Below, piece after piece: positions 46,901 through 57,610 of a stretch of 64,000 nucleotides of DNA. The position numbers and the translations under genes are program-made. Position 1 is the stretch's first letter. Each line of letters starts with the position of its first letter. The notes under the pieces were generated by a model that did not search any database, was not told where the DNA came from, and worked only from the letters and a program-made list of their open reading frames with translations. Origin of the DNA: Chinchilla lanigera (lineage: Eukaryota; Chordata; Mammalia; Rodentia; Chinchillidae); contig NW_004955487.1 in assembly GCF_000276665.1 (NCBI RefSeq), forward strand, positions 7,199,726-7,263,725. Direction: 5' to 3'.

Positions 46901-47296
46901 ATGGCCTATCAGGGAGGCCTGATAGTGGTCCCTGTTGGTGCCAGCAAAATTTGCTGCCAGGCTGCAATGTTCTCTGTTTGGAGGATGGCAAAAGAGGTGA
47001 GAGGCCTTATATCCCAAATCTATCCTGTGTGGTTTGAGCTTGCCATGCTATTGCAGTCCATCAGATTTTCTGAGAGCTTCCCAGAATGGTGGTTCCTGCT
47101 CTGCATGCAGGTTGCAGTCCTGCAGGCACCCCTGTGGGATGCTTCACTGCTGTATAAAGTCCTATGTCTATGTTTTGTTTGATCTGCAAGTCCCTTATTT
47201 CAGATTGATTTTGGCCTCAGGATGTATGACCCTCCTTTTCTTCCAAGTACCTGTGTAGTAGTTCCAGCATGGCTCCTCCTCTTTTCAGTCATGTTA
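43978..47296 (-). mobile_element. HAL1-like or ORF2-less L1, antisense
   Basis: Read on the minus strand, left to right in reverse: L1 3' UTR (43978-44290), a short piece of ORF2 end (44290-44445), then without the rest of ORF2 the end of ORF1. The words EEIHDHQT (frame-shifted from 'aattcatgaccaccaaacca' near 44470) and 'DKILKSITKEKKSPIRITTN' near 44660 are relics of the ORF1 C-terminal region, and 'aaaaattttctattgaaaat' (about 45050) is upstream of it. A GC-richer 5' part (46240-47290) follows. Half-L1 (HAL1) elements have ORF1 but no ORF2, as here. An L1 with a deletion is the alternative. All frames are broken. Confidence 0.7.
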
Positions 47297-47530
47297 AATC
47301 TTGGGACCTTGGTTTTTTCCCACCTTGCCTTTTGCGGTCTGACTTCCAGGAGGTGGACAACATGCCTTTGTCACATGCTACTGCATGATTTACTGGCCCA
47401 AATTAATGGGGTCAAAAGACCATGGATGAGAAACTCTGGAAGCATGGGTCAAAATAAATCTTTCTTACTTGATACTGACTACCTCAGGTATTTTGTGATA
47501 GTCCCCAAAAGCTATCTAACATTAGTTGCT
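47297..47530 (+). mobile_element. MLT1-like LTR, 3' part of split element
   Basis: Continues the LTR interrupted at 43585: 'aattaatggggtcaaaagac' with 'catggatgag', then 'gggtcaaaataaatctttct' and 'acctcaggtattttgtgata', ending near 'gctatctaacatt'. The AATAAA is intact. Together the two parts give an LTR of about 390 bp. Confidence 0.85.
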
Positions 47531-47644
47531 GCCTGCATTTCTTGGCTCTTGGCTCTCTTCCTTCATTTCCAAAGCCTACAATAGTAATCAGATTCATCTA
47601 TGTATTCATCTCCGTAAATGACTTTTATGCTCTTACTCTCACTT

Positions 47645-47850
47645 TTTTTCGGCTGTATTCAAAATTGAAGCCATAGCCTTAAATTGAGTTACATCCCCAG
47701 ACTATTTATTTATTTATTTATAATTTGGATACAGGGTCTCTGAGTGGCTAATTGCCCAGACGGGGCTCCAGCTTTCCCGCCTCTTGTCTCAGCCTGTCAG
47801 AGTTCTGGGATTACGTGTGTGTGCCACCAAGTCTGCTTCTTACCCCCTTT
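47645..47850 (-). mobile_element. B1-dID dimeric SINE, antisense
   Basis: Antisense ID half ('attgagttacatccccagac'), a (TTTA)n linker (47703-47723), then the antisense B1 half ('acagggtctctgagtggcta', 'gtcagagttctgggattacg'). Confidence 0.8.
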
Positions 47851-48400
47851 TTCAAGGGCTCTTATGATTATATATGTATGGATAATTCAGAACAATCTAC
47901 CTATGTTAAAGTCAGCTGATTAGCAGTTCTAATTCCATCTGAATTCTTAGTTTCCCTTTGCCATGCAACATATTTACAGATGATGGGGATAAGGACATGG
48001 ATATGCTTAGGGAGTTTTGTTTCGTCTATCACAAGTTCTAAGGAGTGATTTACTCTTAATTTCCTCTTACTTTTTCTTAAAGAAAAACTCCAGAATAAAT
48101 CTAACTAGTTAGAAATATTTGCTGAATCATAGCTCTGCAAACTGAGGAGGTGATTTTGGACCCTTCCCGTGTGAGTGGAGGTGAGCTTCTTAGCTATAGA
48201 GGCAGCCTTGTTCACTCAAGGTAGAAATAATGCTAGCTTATCTACCCACACAGCCTAAATCAGTGCTACCCACAACCCAGTCATAATCAATAATCCAATT
48301 TCATTCAACTTTTCTGTTTCCTAAATAAGCCACAGAATCTCTCAATTGAAACTATAAATTTGGTTTAACGCACTGAATTCTCAGTAACAATTGTCTTTAC
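47850..48400. other. No gene recognised
   Basis: Unassigned sequence of ordinary composition. Confidence 0.4.
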
Positions 48401-48560
48401 CCGCATTCAACATTTATTGAATACCTTCTATGTGTCAGACACAATCAAAAGGAGGGTTTGACTCTGTGAGGAACTTACAAAATGTTCAAAATAATAAAAT
48501 ACATAGGTAAGAAGCAATCACATACTCAAAGGAGGAGATATAAAAACAGAACACCCTATG
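48400..48560 (-). repeat. L2 fragment, antisense
   Basis: The sequence 'catttattgaataccttcta' with 'tgtgtcagacacaatcaaaa' and 'tgtgaggaacttacaaaatg' is the antisense L2 3' end. Confidence 0.65.
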
Positions 48561-48779
48561 ACAGCATCAGAGCTACTCTGGGGATGGTGGCTGATGAAAT
48601 TTTAAATGGAGAAGACTAAAGGAGGCCAGGCAGCAGCCCCAGGGAGCCAGGGTTACTGAGCCAAAGGGGAGCAGTGGAGGCAACCAATCAGGAGGGCCTA
48701 GTCCTGCCCAGGTTGTGATGGGTCTGGACAGGCTTGTGCAGCACATCAGAGAGAATCCAGTCATGCTGAAGTTCCACCT

Positions 48780-49345
48780 CTTCCTTTTAACTGTGTCTTA
48801 ATGAAAACTCGCATGTGCCTTTAGCTGTCCCCTCATGCCCCCACTTTCTGTATCCTTATTCTTGTCTCTCTCAAACTTCTCTCCTTACAAAATTTAAGTG
48901 ATCTTTCTCAAACAGTCCTGTTGACATTTTCTAGCATCTCAGAAAATATAACTGCTCCCTGAAGTTAGCACAAACTCCTTCACACTGTTTCCTATTGGCC
49001 TTGCTCTCCAGCATGAACTGACAACTAACTGTCTGCTATCGCATTTCTATGTACTTTGGTATCCAGTCTTGTGGCAGGATGGGTTTTTGCACCACACCTC
49101 ACTGTGGCTTTGCTACTCCCATTTGATAAAGTCTGATTTCTTCTGGAATGCCACTTCGCATCATCTCTGACAAAATGATCTTCAAGTACAGGATGTTCCT
49201 TTCTAGGTCATGATCACACTTTGCTGTTATAAATTCTTTCCAAGAAAGTATGTATTGTATTCTTTTTTATATCTTTCTAACATCTAGCACAGATGTAAGA
49301 GAATGAATAATAAGAGTTTTCTTAAATGAAGAATGACACATTAAA
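48780..49345 (+). repeat. L2 LINE 3' end, sense
   Basis: The pyrimidine-rich L2 3' part is in order: 'agcacaaactccttcacact', 'ttctggaatgccacttcgca', 'tttctaacatctagcacaga' and 'gaatgaataataagagtttt'. It converges with the antisense L2 just upstream. Confidence 0.75.
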
Positions 49346-49725
49346 GCTAAAAACAGGTAGAATATCACTTTCATTCCAAATCTGAAACTGAAAATCATTA
49401 AAATATAATAGGCCAACTTGTTCCAATTGTTATACATTATTTAGTAAAGAGTTAATCTAAGTTAATTTATCTATTACTCTTTAAGAAAAAAGAACTATAT
49501 TGACTATGTCAACTGAACTTCACACTCTTGTAAACCCTTGTTTAACTGGTATTTATATACCTTATACTTTTTTCTTATCAGACTTGCTTTGAGTGTATTG
49601 CTATCATTCATGTCTTGTGTTTTTATTTGTGTGTAAGTTAAAGCATATCTGGAAACAGAAACAAAAGCTTACCTGACAAAATAGCAGATTTGTTTTTGTA
49701 GCAATCAAGAAAAGAGAACACATGA
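49345..49725. other. No gene recognised
   Basis: AT-rich, unassigned. Confidence 0.4.
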
Positions 49726-49895
49726 TAACTACTTAAGAAGCACATAGCGTATTTCAGGCAGTATTTCAATCATTTATAAGCACTATCAAGCATCCTCCAG
49801 TTTCTATGTAGATTTGAAATTTCCCGACTTTTTCTAAGACATAGAAATTGAAGCTCAGTGGTCTAGGTAACTTGCCAAGGTCATACAGCTTTTTG
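49725..49895 (+). repeat. MIR, fairly complete
   Basis: MIR order: 'gcgtatttcaggcagtattt', 'cagtttctatgtagattt', 'agacatagaaattgaagctc' and 'taacttgccaaggtcataca' with 'gct'. The conserved core is well kept. Confidence 0.75.
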
Positions 49896-50186
49896 TGACA
49901 AAAAATTTTAGTTATATTCATGAGTTGTTATGTGACTTTTTTCTCATATCTTAATGATGGCAGGTAATTATCTTCAGCTACTATTATGATGTGCATATGC
50001 TTATTGTTTTTCATATTTTCTGCTCACAGTGAGTTTCCCATGGTCACTTTGGGCTTACGTAGACAAGACTTTAATCAAGGGGAATTAAAAGTATTTGCCA
50101 ATGAGTACTGAGAGTATAACAGCTAGGTTTTTAATTTTTTCTAGATTATTTAAAACTCAAAGACATTTATCATAAATATTTGACCT

Positions 50187-50445
50187 GTGTCTTAGTCTGT
50201 TGTCTGTTGAAATTAAAAACACATTCAAGTAGAAAATTTATAAATAATAAATGTTTATTTAATTCATAGTTCTGGAGTCTACACAGCCTAAGAGCTCAGG
50301 GCTGACATCTGTTCAGGACCTCCTTGGTGCATCTTAATAGGTCAAGAGTATCATGTGGACTGACAGAGAAATCTTGTCAGGAAAAGCTCCCTTTTATAAC
50401 AAAGCTACTCCTCCAATAAACCATTAACTCGCTAATCTACTGCAT
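50187..50445 (-). mobile_element. MST/THE1-like LTR, antisense, first part
   Basis: Opens with 'tgtcttagtctgttgtctgt' and has 'atttataaataataaatgtt', 'ttcatagttctggagtctac' and 'aagctcccttttataac', the antisense order of a MaLR LTR. It is interrupted by a second LTR and resumes at about 50870. Confidence 0.75.
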
Positions 50446-50868
50446 TTGTCACTTTCCCATCACTGGGACAACATACCCAACACCTACAACTTAAAAGAGG
50501 AGAGACATATTCTGGCTCACATTTTCAAAGGGCTCGGTCCATGGTAGGCTGGCTGCACGGCCAAAACAGCACGGTAGAAGGGTATAGTGGAGGGAAGCTG
50601 TCAATCTATGGCTGACAGGAAACTGAAAGAGAAAGAAGACAGGAGTAAGGAGAATGAGACAGGAGTGCACTGTCCAGGTCACACCTCAGTGACACACCTC
50701 TTCCAACGAGGCCCAGCCTCCTAAGAGCACATTCAGCCATGAGCACATCATAGATTAGTCCACTGATGGGCACAGTGCCCCTGTGTTCCAATCACCGCAG
50801 GATGTGGGTGCCCATGATCTAAAGTCCACACCTCTGAGTATAGGAGATTTTGGGGGAATGTTTAATAA
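50446..50868 (-). mobile_element. MaLR-type LTR nested in another LTR
   Basis: Same group and orientation as 41575-42010: 'tgtcactttcccatcactgg', 'tcggtccatggtaggctggc', 'gtccactgatgggcacagtg' and 'gagattttgggggaatgttt'. It sits inside the outer LTR 50187-50960. The edge is not resolved to the base; TAATC occurs on both sides (about 50433 and 50875) and may be the 5-bp target duplication. Confidence 0.75.
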
Positions 50869-50869
50869 A

Positions 50870-50962
50870 TAGATTAATCAGTTCATGAGGGAAACCATTA
50901 GCATATCATTTTGAGGATCATATTTCTAACACATGAATCTGCGAACACATTTAAACCATAGT
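50870..50962 (-). mobile_element. MST/THE1-like LTR, antisense, second part
   Basis: Continues the outer LTR: 'aatcagttcatgagggaaac', 'tttgaggatcatatttctaa' and a terminal 'cacatttaaaccatag'. This is the expected antisense end. Confidence 0.7.
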
Positions 50963-50964
50963 AA

Positions 50965-53210
50965 ATGGTAACACAATCTTCTATAACATGGTACAATTTA
51001 AGAGGGTGGTGTTCACCTAAGATACTGATTTAGTGTGGATTGAAATTATTTTAGATTTTTTGGTCACTTAAGTGAGATGTACATTGGAATGTAGATTCAG
51101 AAAATATTTAAAAAATTGTGCATCTGAGGTCTTGGTAGATTAAAATATAGAGAGACTAAGAGGAAAAAGATCCACCCAAAGGCCTTTGGCAGCTGGGCCT
51201 ATAGCCAATCATTTTCCTTGTAGGACAAATGGTGCATGTTCCCCCAAAAGCCCTGCCATAAGCAACTGATTTATCTAAAATTGCTTTAATCTCTAGCAAT
51301 GATAATTATTTTCTTTAATAATTTAATTAATCATGGTACAAATTCATGATAGTTTCCAAATCTTTTATAAGCTAGAGTTCTTCTATCAGTTCTTTACCTA
51401 GATCAATTTGAGAGCTTTGTTTTACTTCCTCCTTTCTTTAAAGATTGAGTAAGAAATTTAAACTTTGAGTTATTTATAGTCATTAAATTTTTCACTCTTC
51501 TATGCATGAGTTATTAAGCCTACCTTTTTTGGTAACTGTTTTACTGCAACACATTTGAAAAATGGGTATTTCTTCTCATTTTGTTTTGCTTACAAATGTT
51601 AATTGATGTTATGGTCCCATTTTGCAACTTTTAAAAATTTCTCCTTAAAAATTGTTTACTGAGTGCTAATCTCCCTTTCTCAGCTTAATGTTATTTTGGT
51701 TTTCCTGGTGATATCACAGACAAGGATGTGAGTTCCAGGGGAAAACGTCACAAGTTTCTCTCTTGTAAAGAGCTGGCTCTGAGATTGGAATAGATTATTT
51801 GGTAGCATTTCTTTCAAAACTTAAATGAAGTAACTCCCTACCTTATAAAGTTCTGGTGAAACCAATGAGAGATTCCCACAGAGCGATGAGCATAATGCTT
51901 GGGATTTTGCAGTAATTTAGTCATATACTGTATCAGAATAACTGTTAAAATTCTTAACATCTTGGACTTTTTCCCAAAATTATTACTAGGGTTGCAGTAA
52001 TAATAGAATTTTAAAAGAAAAAATATTTGATCATGTGTGAAAGAAGGGCCATTTTAATTACTATTGGAAGAAAGTAATAGGGCCCAGGCACTAAAGGATA
52101 CTAAAGGATACAGGCACTAAAGGATAGAGAGAACATAGGCACGCAAAGGGGATGCAGTATCTACCCACCATCAACCTCTTATGTTTGGCCACATGTATGG
52201 GCAAGTTCTGTTTATGCATTGCCTGATGGGCAGCATAGCTCTGTGAGCCCCAAGAACATAGGACACAGAGATGTAGGTTCATGTCTGCCCGGGTTACTTA
52301 ACTACAAGCCCTGCCTGCAGTGACACAAGAAGAGAGCCCAAAAGGACGGTTCAGGGAATCTGAAGAGATTAGATTTGCAAAGCCATTAAAGAAAACAGCT
52401 GTGCAAAGGAGCCTGTGGGAGTTGGTGATGATCAGGAAACCTCAGGAAAGAGCACAGCCTTCGCAGTCAGATTAGCCTAGGTTTTGCCTGAGAGTTGGGC
52501 TATGGAATAGAGTTGAAGCTCTATTAAGCCGCAGTATGACAAGCAGTAGTAACTACTGGTCCTAGTTTCTGATGGAGAAATTATAGAGCAGTACAAAGTA
52601 CAGGAAAGTTATACTTTAGGTGAAAAATTAATTTGTGGTTTTTGTTTGTTTCTCAACAAAGAGAAACACTTGGCAGGGAGGTTGGTGTTTGACTTAATAG
52701 GTACAAACTAGTTGAGTGTGAGTCTGCTTACCCAGTTAATTAGAAAAGTACCTCAAATGCTAACTTGAAAGCTAAAGATTATACAACAAAATAGAATTTC
52801 ATTATTTTATTGTGAGGTTTTTCCTATCCAAGGTCGACTGAGTTATATCTGGCCAACTAATGCTGTTTCTTTATATGGAAGAGTTTCCTCTTAGATTTCA
52901 GCAATAATCTCTGAAGCTAGCCATACTGTAGCTCATGAAAAGTTTCTTTTCCATTTATTACAGTCTTCAACATGTTGGCAAAATTCTGTGGTTTTATTAT
53001 AGAATAGTCTCCCGTGTTCACAGGTACAATGAATGTTGGCATTTTCTAGTTCTTCTTTTTCCCAATTTACAGAACTGCTGATAGTAAAAAGACACCTAGG
53101 TTTGCTTGAGGAAGAAAAATGACTTGTCACCACCGTCATTATGGTGTGTGATATCCCCATGTGTGGTTATCAGACGTAATCAGTTATGAGTACTCAACAC
53201 TCTTCATTCT
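50965..53210. other. Repeat-poor, gene-free DNA
   Basis: About 2.2 kb with only an antisense MIR trace at 51820-51905 ('aagttctggtgaaaccaatg', 'gatgagcataatgcttggga') and a small tandem of 'ggcactaaaggata' units at 52086-52127. No frame exceeds 75 codons. Confidence 0.45.
52086..52127 (+). repeat. Small imperfect tandem repeat
   Basis: The word ctaaaggata occurs three times: as ggcactaaaggata, then ctaaaggata, then caggcactaaaggata. Confidence 0.85.
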
Positions 53211-53212
53211 GT

Positions 53213-53560
53213 AATGGTTAATGTTATGTGTCAGCTAAAGGATTCCCAGGTAAGTAACAGGTAGACATGTTCATGAGAATCTTCCCAGAAGAAATTAGTC
53301 TTTCAGTAGTAGAGCACCATCCTTGCCAATACGCGTGGACATTATGAATCTGTTAAGGACCCAAACACAACAAAAACTGGGGCGTGGGACGATGAATTCT
53401 CTTTCTTTTAATGAGCCAGGTTAACTGTGTTTTCTTGTCCTAGGATACTGCTCCTGGCTTATAGAAAAGGAAAAGACTAACTTATGTCTCTGGAGTATAT
53501 GTTATGCAGATATTATTATGTTGATTGTCATTACCCCCATCGTTCATCCACCCCTTCACA
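53213..53560 (+). mobile_element. Ancient LTR-like repeat, sense
   Basis: Opens 'taatggttaatgttatgtgt' with 'cagctaaaggattcccaggt', then 'aatcttcccagaagaaatta'. It is the sense counterpart of the antisense copy at 4065-4690. Decayed to the right. Confidence 0.6.
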
Positions 53561-53579
53561 CACACAAACAACCATGGTG

Positions 53580-53740
53580 ATACTGTTGTGCTGTTAAGAA
53601 AATTTAGGTGAAAAACATTGAGTTAATTCTTCAAAGACTTTGGAAGATTCTGGTAAGGGCTCAAACCTAGGTTTGATCTCAGATCTGACTGATTTCTAAA
53701 CCTATTATTTCTATGCTCCATCCTTCCAAACCAGTCAACC
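53580..53740 (+). repeat. MIR-like fragment
   Basis: The run 'gttaagaaaatttaggtgaa', 'ggctcaaacctaggtttgat' and 'gatttctaaacctattattt' with 'ctatgctccatcc' follows the MIR 3' half. Confidence 0.55.
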
Positions 53741-53906
53741 AGATTAAAAGAAGACAGATATATTAATATTGATGCATATTTCATTTATTTTAATTCCTCC
53801 ACAGAAGTAGGATTTCAATTTCACCTTCTAAAGATTGAATAAAATTCATTTTAAGAAAGTGGTATTTCATGTCAATTTGATTAATATGTAATAAGGTTCA
53901 TAATTC

Positions 53907-53930
53907 ATATATATATACATATATATATAT
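53907..53930 (+). repeat. (AT)n microsatellite
   Basis: About eleven AT units, interrupted once by AC. Confidence 0.9.
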
Positions 53931-54260
53931 CATGAAGAATGATTTTCTTTTGAGCTTTAGAGAAAAGCACATAGAAATTTGATTACCTAAGTAAAAGTAA
54001 GAGAGTAAGAGGGTAAATATGAGAAACCTAATTATATCCAAGATGAAAATGAAAAATCAAGTAGTGTATGGTCTTTGATTAAATGTTTGGGCTTTAGTTA
54101 TCAAGTATGATAATCATTTATGAAAGTATGAGTTCAAGGTCATAATAACCTCTTAAAATACAGTTGATCATTTGCATATCATTTAAGTGTAAAGTAATAT
54201 TTATCCCAGGTTTTCATATTTATACACTTTAAGAAGTCTATGTAATAACTTCTGACTTTC

Positions 54261-54362
54261 TTTTTTTTTTCTTTCTTGTTTTTTTTTCCAGTACTAGGAA
54301 TCGAACTCATGATCTCGTGCTTGCCAGTAAAGCACCATGCCAGTGAGCTAAATCCCCAGCCC
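54261..54362 (-). mobile_element. ID SINE with 14-bp target duplication
   Basis: Antisense ID: the minus strand starts GGGCTGGGGATTTAGCTCAC, carries 'gagttcgattcctagtactg' and ends in a long A-rich tail. AACTTCTGACTTTC (54247-54260) and AACTTCTGAATTTC (54363-54376) differ at one base in 14, fixing the insertion edges. Low divergence of the body supports a recent insertion. Confidence 0.95.
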
Positions 54363-54379
54363 AACTTCTGAATTTCTTT

Positions 54380-55425
54380 AAGAAAAAGGCCCATTATTGA
54401 GTGATGGATTGGAAAATATCTCTAAAATGCACACATCAGCACAAAATTGGCAACCTAATACTGAAATTGGAAGAAAACATAGTAGAACCCTGACCCTTGA
54501 AAATTGTTAGGGTCAAAAAAAATCTTATTCTTACTTGGACAATTTCATTTAGCTACAGAGATGGAAATGATCTAAGAACTGTAAGTCTCAAAGAATATTT
54601 TTTCTTATAGGAATAGATTAACTTAGGTATTTTTTTACACAGTAGCATCTTGTTTCTTTTTGCCTGTCTCTCCTTGTCTAACACTGAAACAGAATAATTA
54701 AAGAACTGGACATAAAATGAGAATTTCTGTGCCTTATTGTTTAGGTAAACTTTACATTTGCTAACCTTAATTGAAGGAAATATCTAAGATGACCAATACT
54801 TTCATGCTTAATTTAATATTCATGGGTATCACCACGAAGGTTATTACCCATATCTACTGAATAGACTCCTCAGGAAACACTGGCCTTTAGACAGAAGGGC
54901 TGCTCTTCTCCACCAATTAACTTTATATTTAAATTTAAATTATTTGAAAAAATATGCATAGTATTTTACTCTATCAGGTCACAATTCTAGATACCTATGA
55001 GCAATTTCAGTCTTTGATTAGATCTCTTGCCGGTATATTTTTAACTACATTGGTTTCTTTGATTATGAAATTAATTTACAATGTTATATGCACAATTATT
55101 TCTTCTATTTGTCATTGCTAACTGGTATAACCTATTATAAACATTGTAGCTCTATATATGTTCATTCTCCCATTGATGAAATTTCAGTTGTTTCTGGTTT
55201 GGATTTATTATACAGAGGGCGTCAACTGTTTAGTGAAAGGATTTGGGGGGAAAATGAGTTTCCCATTTCTCTTAAGTGCACACAGGAAATACAAAACTTT
55301 TCCAAACTTTTATATCATTTTCCTCACTTGACACTAATGTAAGGGGATTTTAGTTGCTCCATATTGACATTGATATTTGGTATTTTTTAATTGAAGTAAT
55401 TTTTTTGAGACAAGGTCTTGCTACA
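54380..55425. other. No gene recognised
   Basis: AT-rich. Part of 55090-55210 ('tctcccattgatgaaatttc') may be a decayed antisense L1 piece. A truncated antisense B1 trace ('ttttgagacaaggtcttgct') ends at about 55423. Confidence 0.4.
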
Positions 55426-55665
55426 ACATGGGCAGAAGTGGAAATACATGAAACTAACAAGATGCAGAGAGATAAATATCACGTGCTCTCACTCACATGT
55501 GGAATCTGAAACTGTAGGGCTCATAGAAGTAGAGTCATAAGGATGATCAACTGAGACCGGGATGGGTGGAGGAAGAAGGCACTGGAAAGGTGTTCTGACA
55601 GATTGTGTTCAAAGTTTACATAATTATTGTAACAGAGGAGGAATAAATTCTAAGGCCTCCTATTT
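55425..55665 (+). mobile_element. L1 ORF2 end and 3' UTR fragment
   Basis: The sequence 'gatgcagagagataaatatc', 'cacatgtggaatctgaaact' and 'agaagtagagtcataaggat' is the last part of ORF2 and the start of the 3' UTR in many L1s. It abuts a truncated antisense B1 on the left. Confidence 0.7.
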
Positions 55666-55689
55666 TGCTTTTTTGTTGTTGTTTGCTTT

Positions 55690-55905
55690 TTCCTTCTCTT
55701 TTCTTCTTTTTTTAAAAAAACTTTCCTGGTACTGTGAATTGACCCCATGGTCTTCCTACTAAACTGCATCCCCAGCCCTTTCTATTTTTTGGAGACAGGG
55801 TCTCACTTAATTGCTAAATTGCCCAACCCAGATGGGAACTGGCTATCTTCCTGCTTCAGCCTTCCAGAATGCTGTGATTACAGGCGTGCACCTGCATATG
55901 CAGCT
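55690..55905 (-). mobile_element. B1-dID dimeric SINE, antisense
   Basis: Antisense ID half ('ctggtactgtgaattgaccc', 'ctaaactgcatccccagccc') followed by the antisense B1 half ('gagacagggtctcacttaat', 'gctgtgattacaggcgtgca'). Confidence 0.85.
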
Positions 55906-56093
55906 AAAACCTCTTTCTTTAAAGCTACCAAAGCTAGTTGTAATGAAGAAGCGGGGGGAAAGGTGTGAACGGAGCAGGAGCTCCCCAGGCAGCATGGATT
56001 AATACTCACTGTGGGTTTTCTGTTGGCAGACAGCTCCCCACCCACAAATGAGCGTAAAAGATCAGTGAAGACCTTCCTCTGGAACATCCTTTC

Positions 56094-56180
56094 TTTTGGT
56101 TTTTCTCCGGTACCGGGAACCGAACTCACGACCTTGCGCTTGCCAGGCAGGCGCTTTGCCGCTGAGCTAAATCCCCAGCC
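56094..56180 (-). mobile_element. ID SINE, least diverged copy, with target duplication
   Basis: Antisense ID with intact CpGs: on the minus strand GGCTGGGGATTTAGCTCAGC, then GCGCCTGCCTGGCAAGCGCA and 'gagttcggttcccggtaccg'. GGAACATCCTTTC (56081-56093) and GGAACCTCCTTTC (56181-56193) flank it with one mismatch in 13. Retained CpGs, which mutate quickly when methylated, make this the youngest-looking element of the window. Box A- and box B-like internal promoter regions are both present. Confidence 0.95.
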
Positions 56181-56199
56181 GGAACCTCCTTTCAATTAG

Positions 56200-56785
56200 C
56201 GTCCTTGCCGCTCCCTTCTAGAATGTTGAGTAACAGGTCAGCACTGCGTCCAGTGCTGGGAGTCTTCTCACCTCCTCTTACACAGACTCTGCAATCTCTT
56301 AAATGGTAAGAAACTCTGAAGTCCCCCTCTTTTGCAGCTTCTGTGAGATCTCATGATCATTTCCTCTATCCTGGCCAGTGTGGTCCACATTGTCACTTCT
56401 TTTGTCACTTCAAGGGAGGAGGGGACTTGGCAGAATCCATGTGGATTGTCAAGGGGTTCACCAAACCCTGTAGAAGAACATAGTTGCAGCTGAGCTGTTT
56501 TAAACTTACCTGCTGAGCACACAGGGACTCCAAACAGGGTTCAAGAATTTACTACTTAGGGAGACAGCAACAACAAGGCCACCTTCCCCTCAAGCAAGAA
56601 GGGCAACTGACAGAAGGGTCACAGGTGGGCCACTCCATCATAGCTAACTCCTTACCACACCCTAGCACTTCACAGGGCTGGACAGTAAATGTGTGTGTTT
56701 ACATGAAAATGAATTACAGTAAAGGAAACATTTCTGTGAATCCACCACAAACTGTTCCCCCTTGCTTCAAATACCCATATCCCAT
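56200..56785. other. No gene recognised
   Basis: Ordinary sequence between the ID SINE and the inverted L1. An 84-codon minus frame (56268-56522) resembles nothing known. Confidence 0.4.
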
Positions 56786-56800
56786 CATTCTTGCCACTTT

Positions 56801-57610
56801 TTCTCTTTCACTTTTTATGCTTTATTAGTACACATTTCCAGTACATAATGATTACATTTCTCATGGGGGTTGGTGTATATGTACATAACACATCTTAACT
56901 ATTTTTACATCCAATCCCCTCCTTTCCTTTCCCCCTTCCTCTGTCTCTTGGCTTCCTTCCCATTTGCAAAAAATTTCTCTCCCTGTTTTCTGTTACCTAT
57001 TTTTTATTTTGCTCCTTATTTATATATTAGATTTCTCATATAAAAGAAACCATATGGTACTTAGGTTTATGTTTGATTTATTTCACTTAACATTATGATT
57101 TCAAGGTGCAACCATTTTTGTACAAATGATCCCAGTTTATTCTTTATGGCAGAGTAGTACTCTGTTTGTAAATATCACATTTCTTTTTCCACTGATCTGT
57201 TAATGGACATATTGAGCACTTTCAAGACTTAGCTATTAGGACTTGTGCTGATTTAAATATTATTATGCACAGATCACTGTAGTATGGTGTCTTTAACTCT
57301 CTTGAGAAGATACTGACCAGGGCAATATCTGGGTCAAATAGAATTTCTAGATTTAGTTTTTTGAAGAATCTCAATATAAATACTTCTCTGAAAAATAAGT
57401 AAAAAGACCAACAAATAGATGAAAAATGTTCAACATTTCTGGCTATTAGAGAAATGCAAAAATGAAACAGCACTGAGACTGCATCCTGCTTTAGAACAAA
57501 TGGCTGTCATCAATAAATCAAACAGTAAGAAATGTTGGCCAGAAAGCAGGGTAAAAGGAATGGTGGGAGTATAAACTAATGTAATCATGTGGAAATTAGG
57601 GTGGAGACTC
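56801..57610 (-). mobile_element. 5'-inverted (twin-primed) L1 with perfect target duplication
   Basis: The left part (56801-57385) is antisense L1 3' UTR and ORF2 end ('cagtacataatgattacatt', 'gcagagtagtactctgtttg', 'ttttttgaagaatctcaata'). The right part (57386-57610) switches to sense ('aacatttctggctattagag', 'tgtggaaattagggtggaga'). TTCTTGCCACTTT flanks the whole on both sides (56788-56800 and 57611-57623) without a mismatch, so it was one insertion event. At about 810 bp it is 5'-truncated and cannot move on its own. Confidence 0.93.

Noticed and set aside
56094..56180. Possible functional tRNA-Ala gene
   Set aside because: The tRNA-like body is the ID SINE head. It lacks a foldable acceptor stem partner and is flanked by a target duplication and an A-rich tail, as retroposons are.
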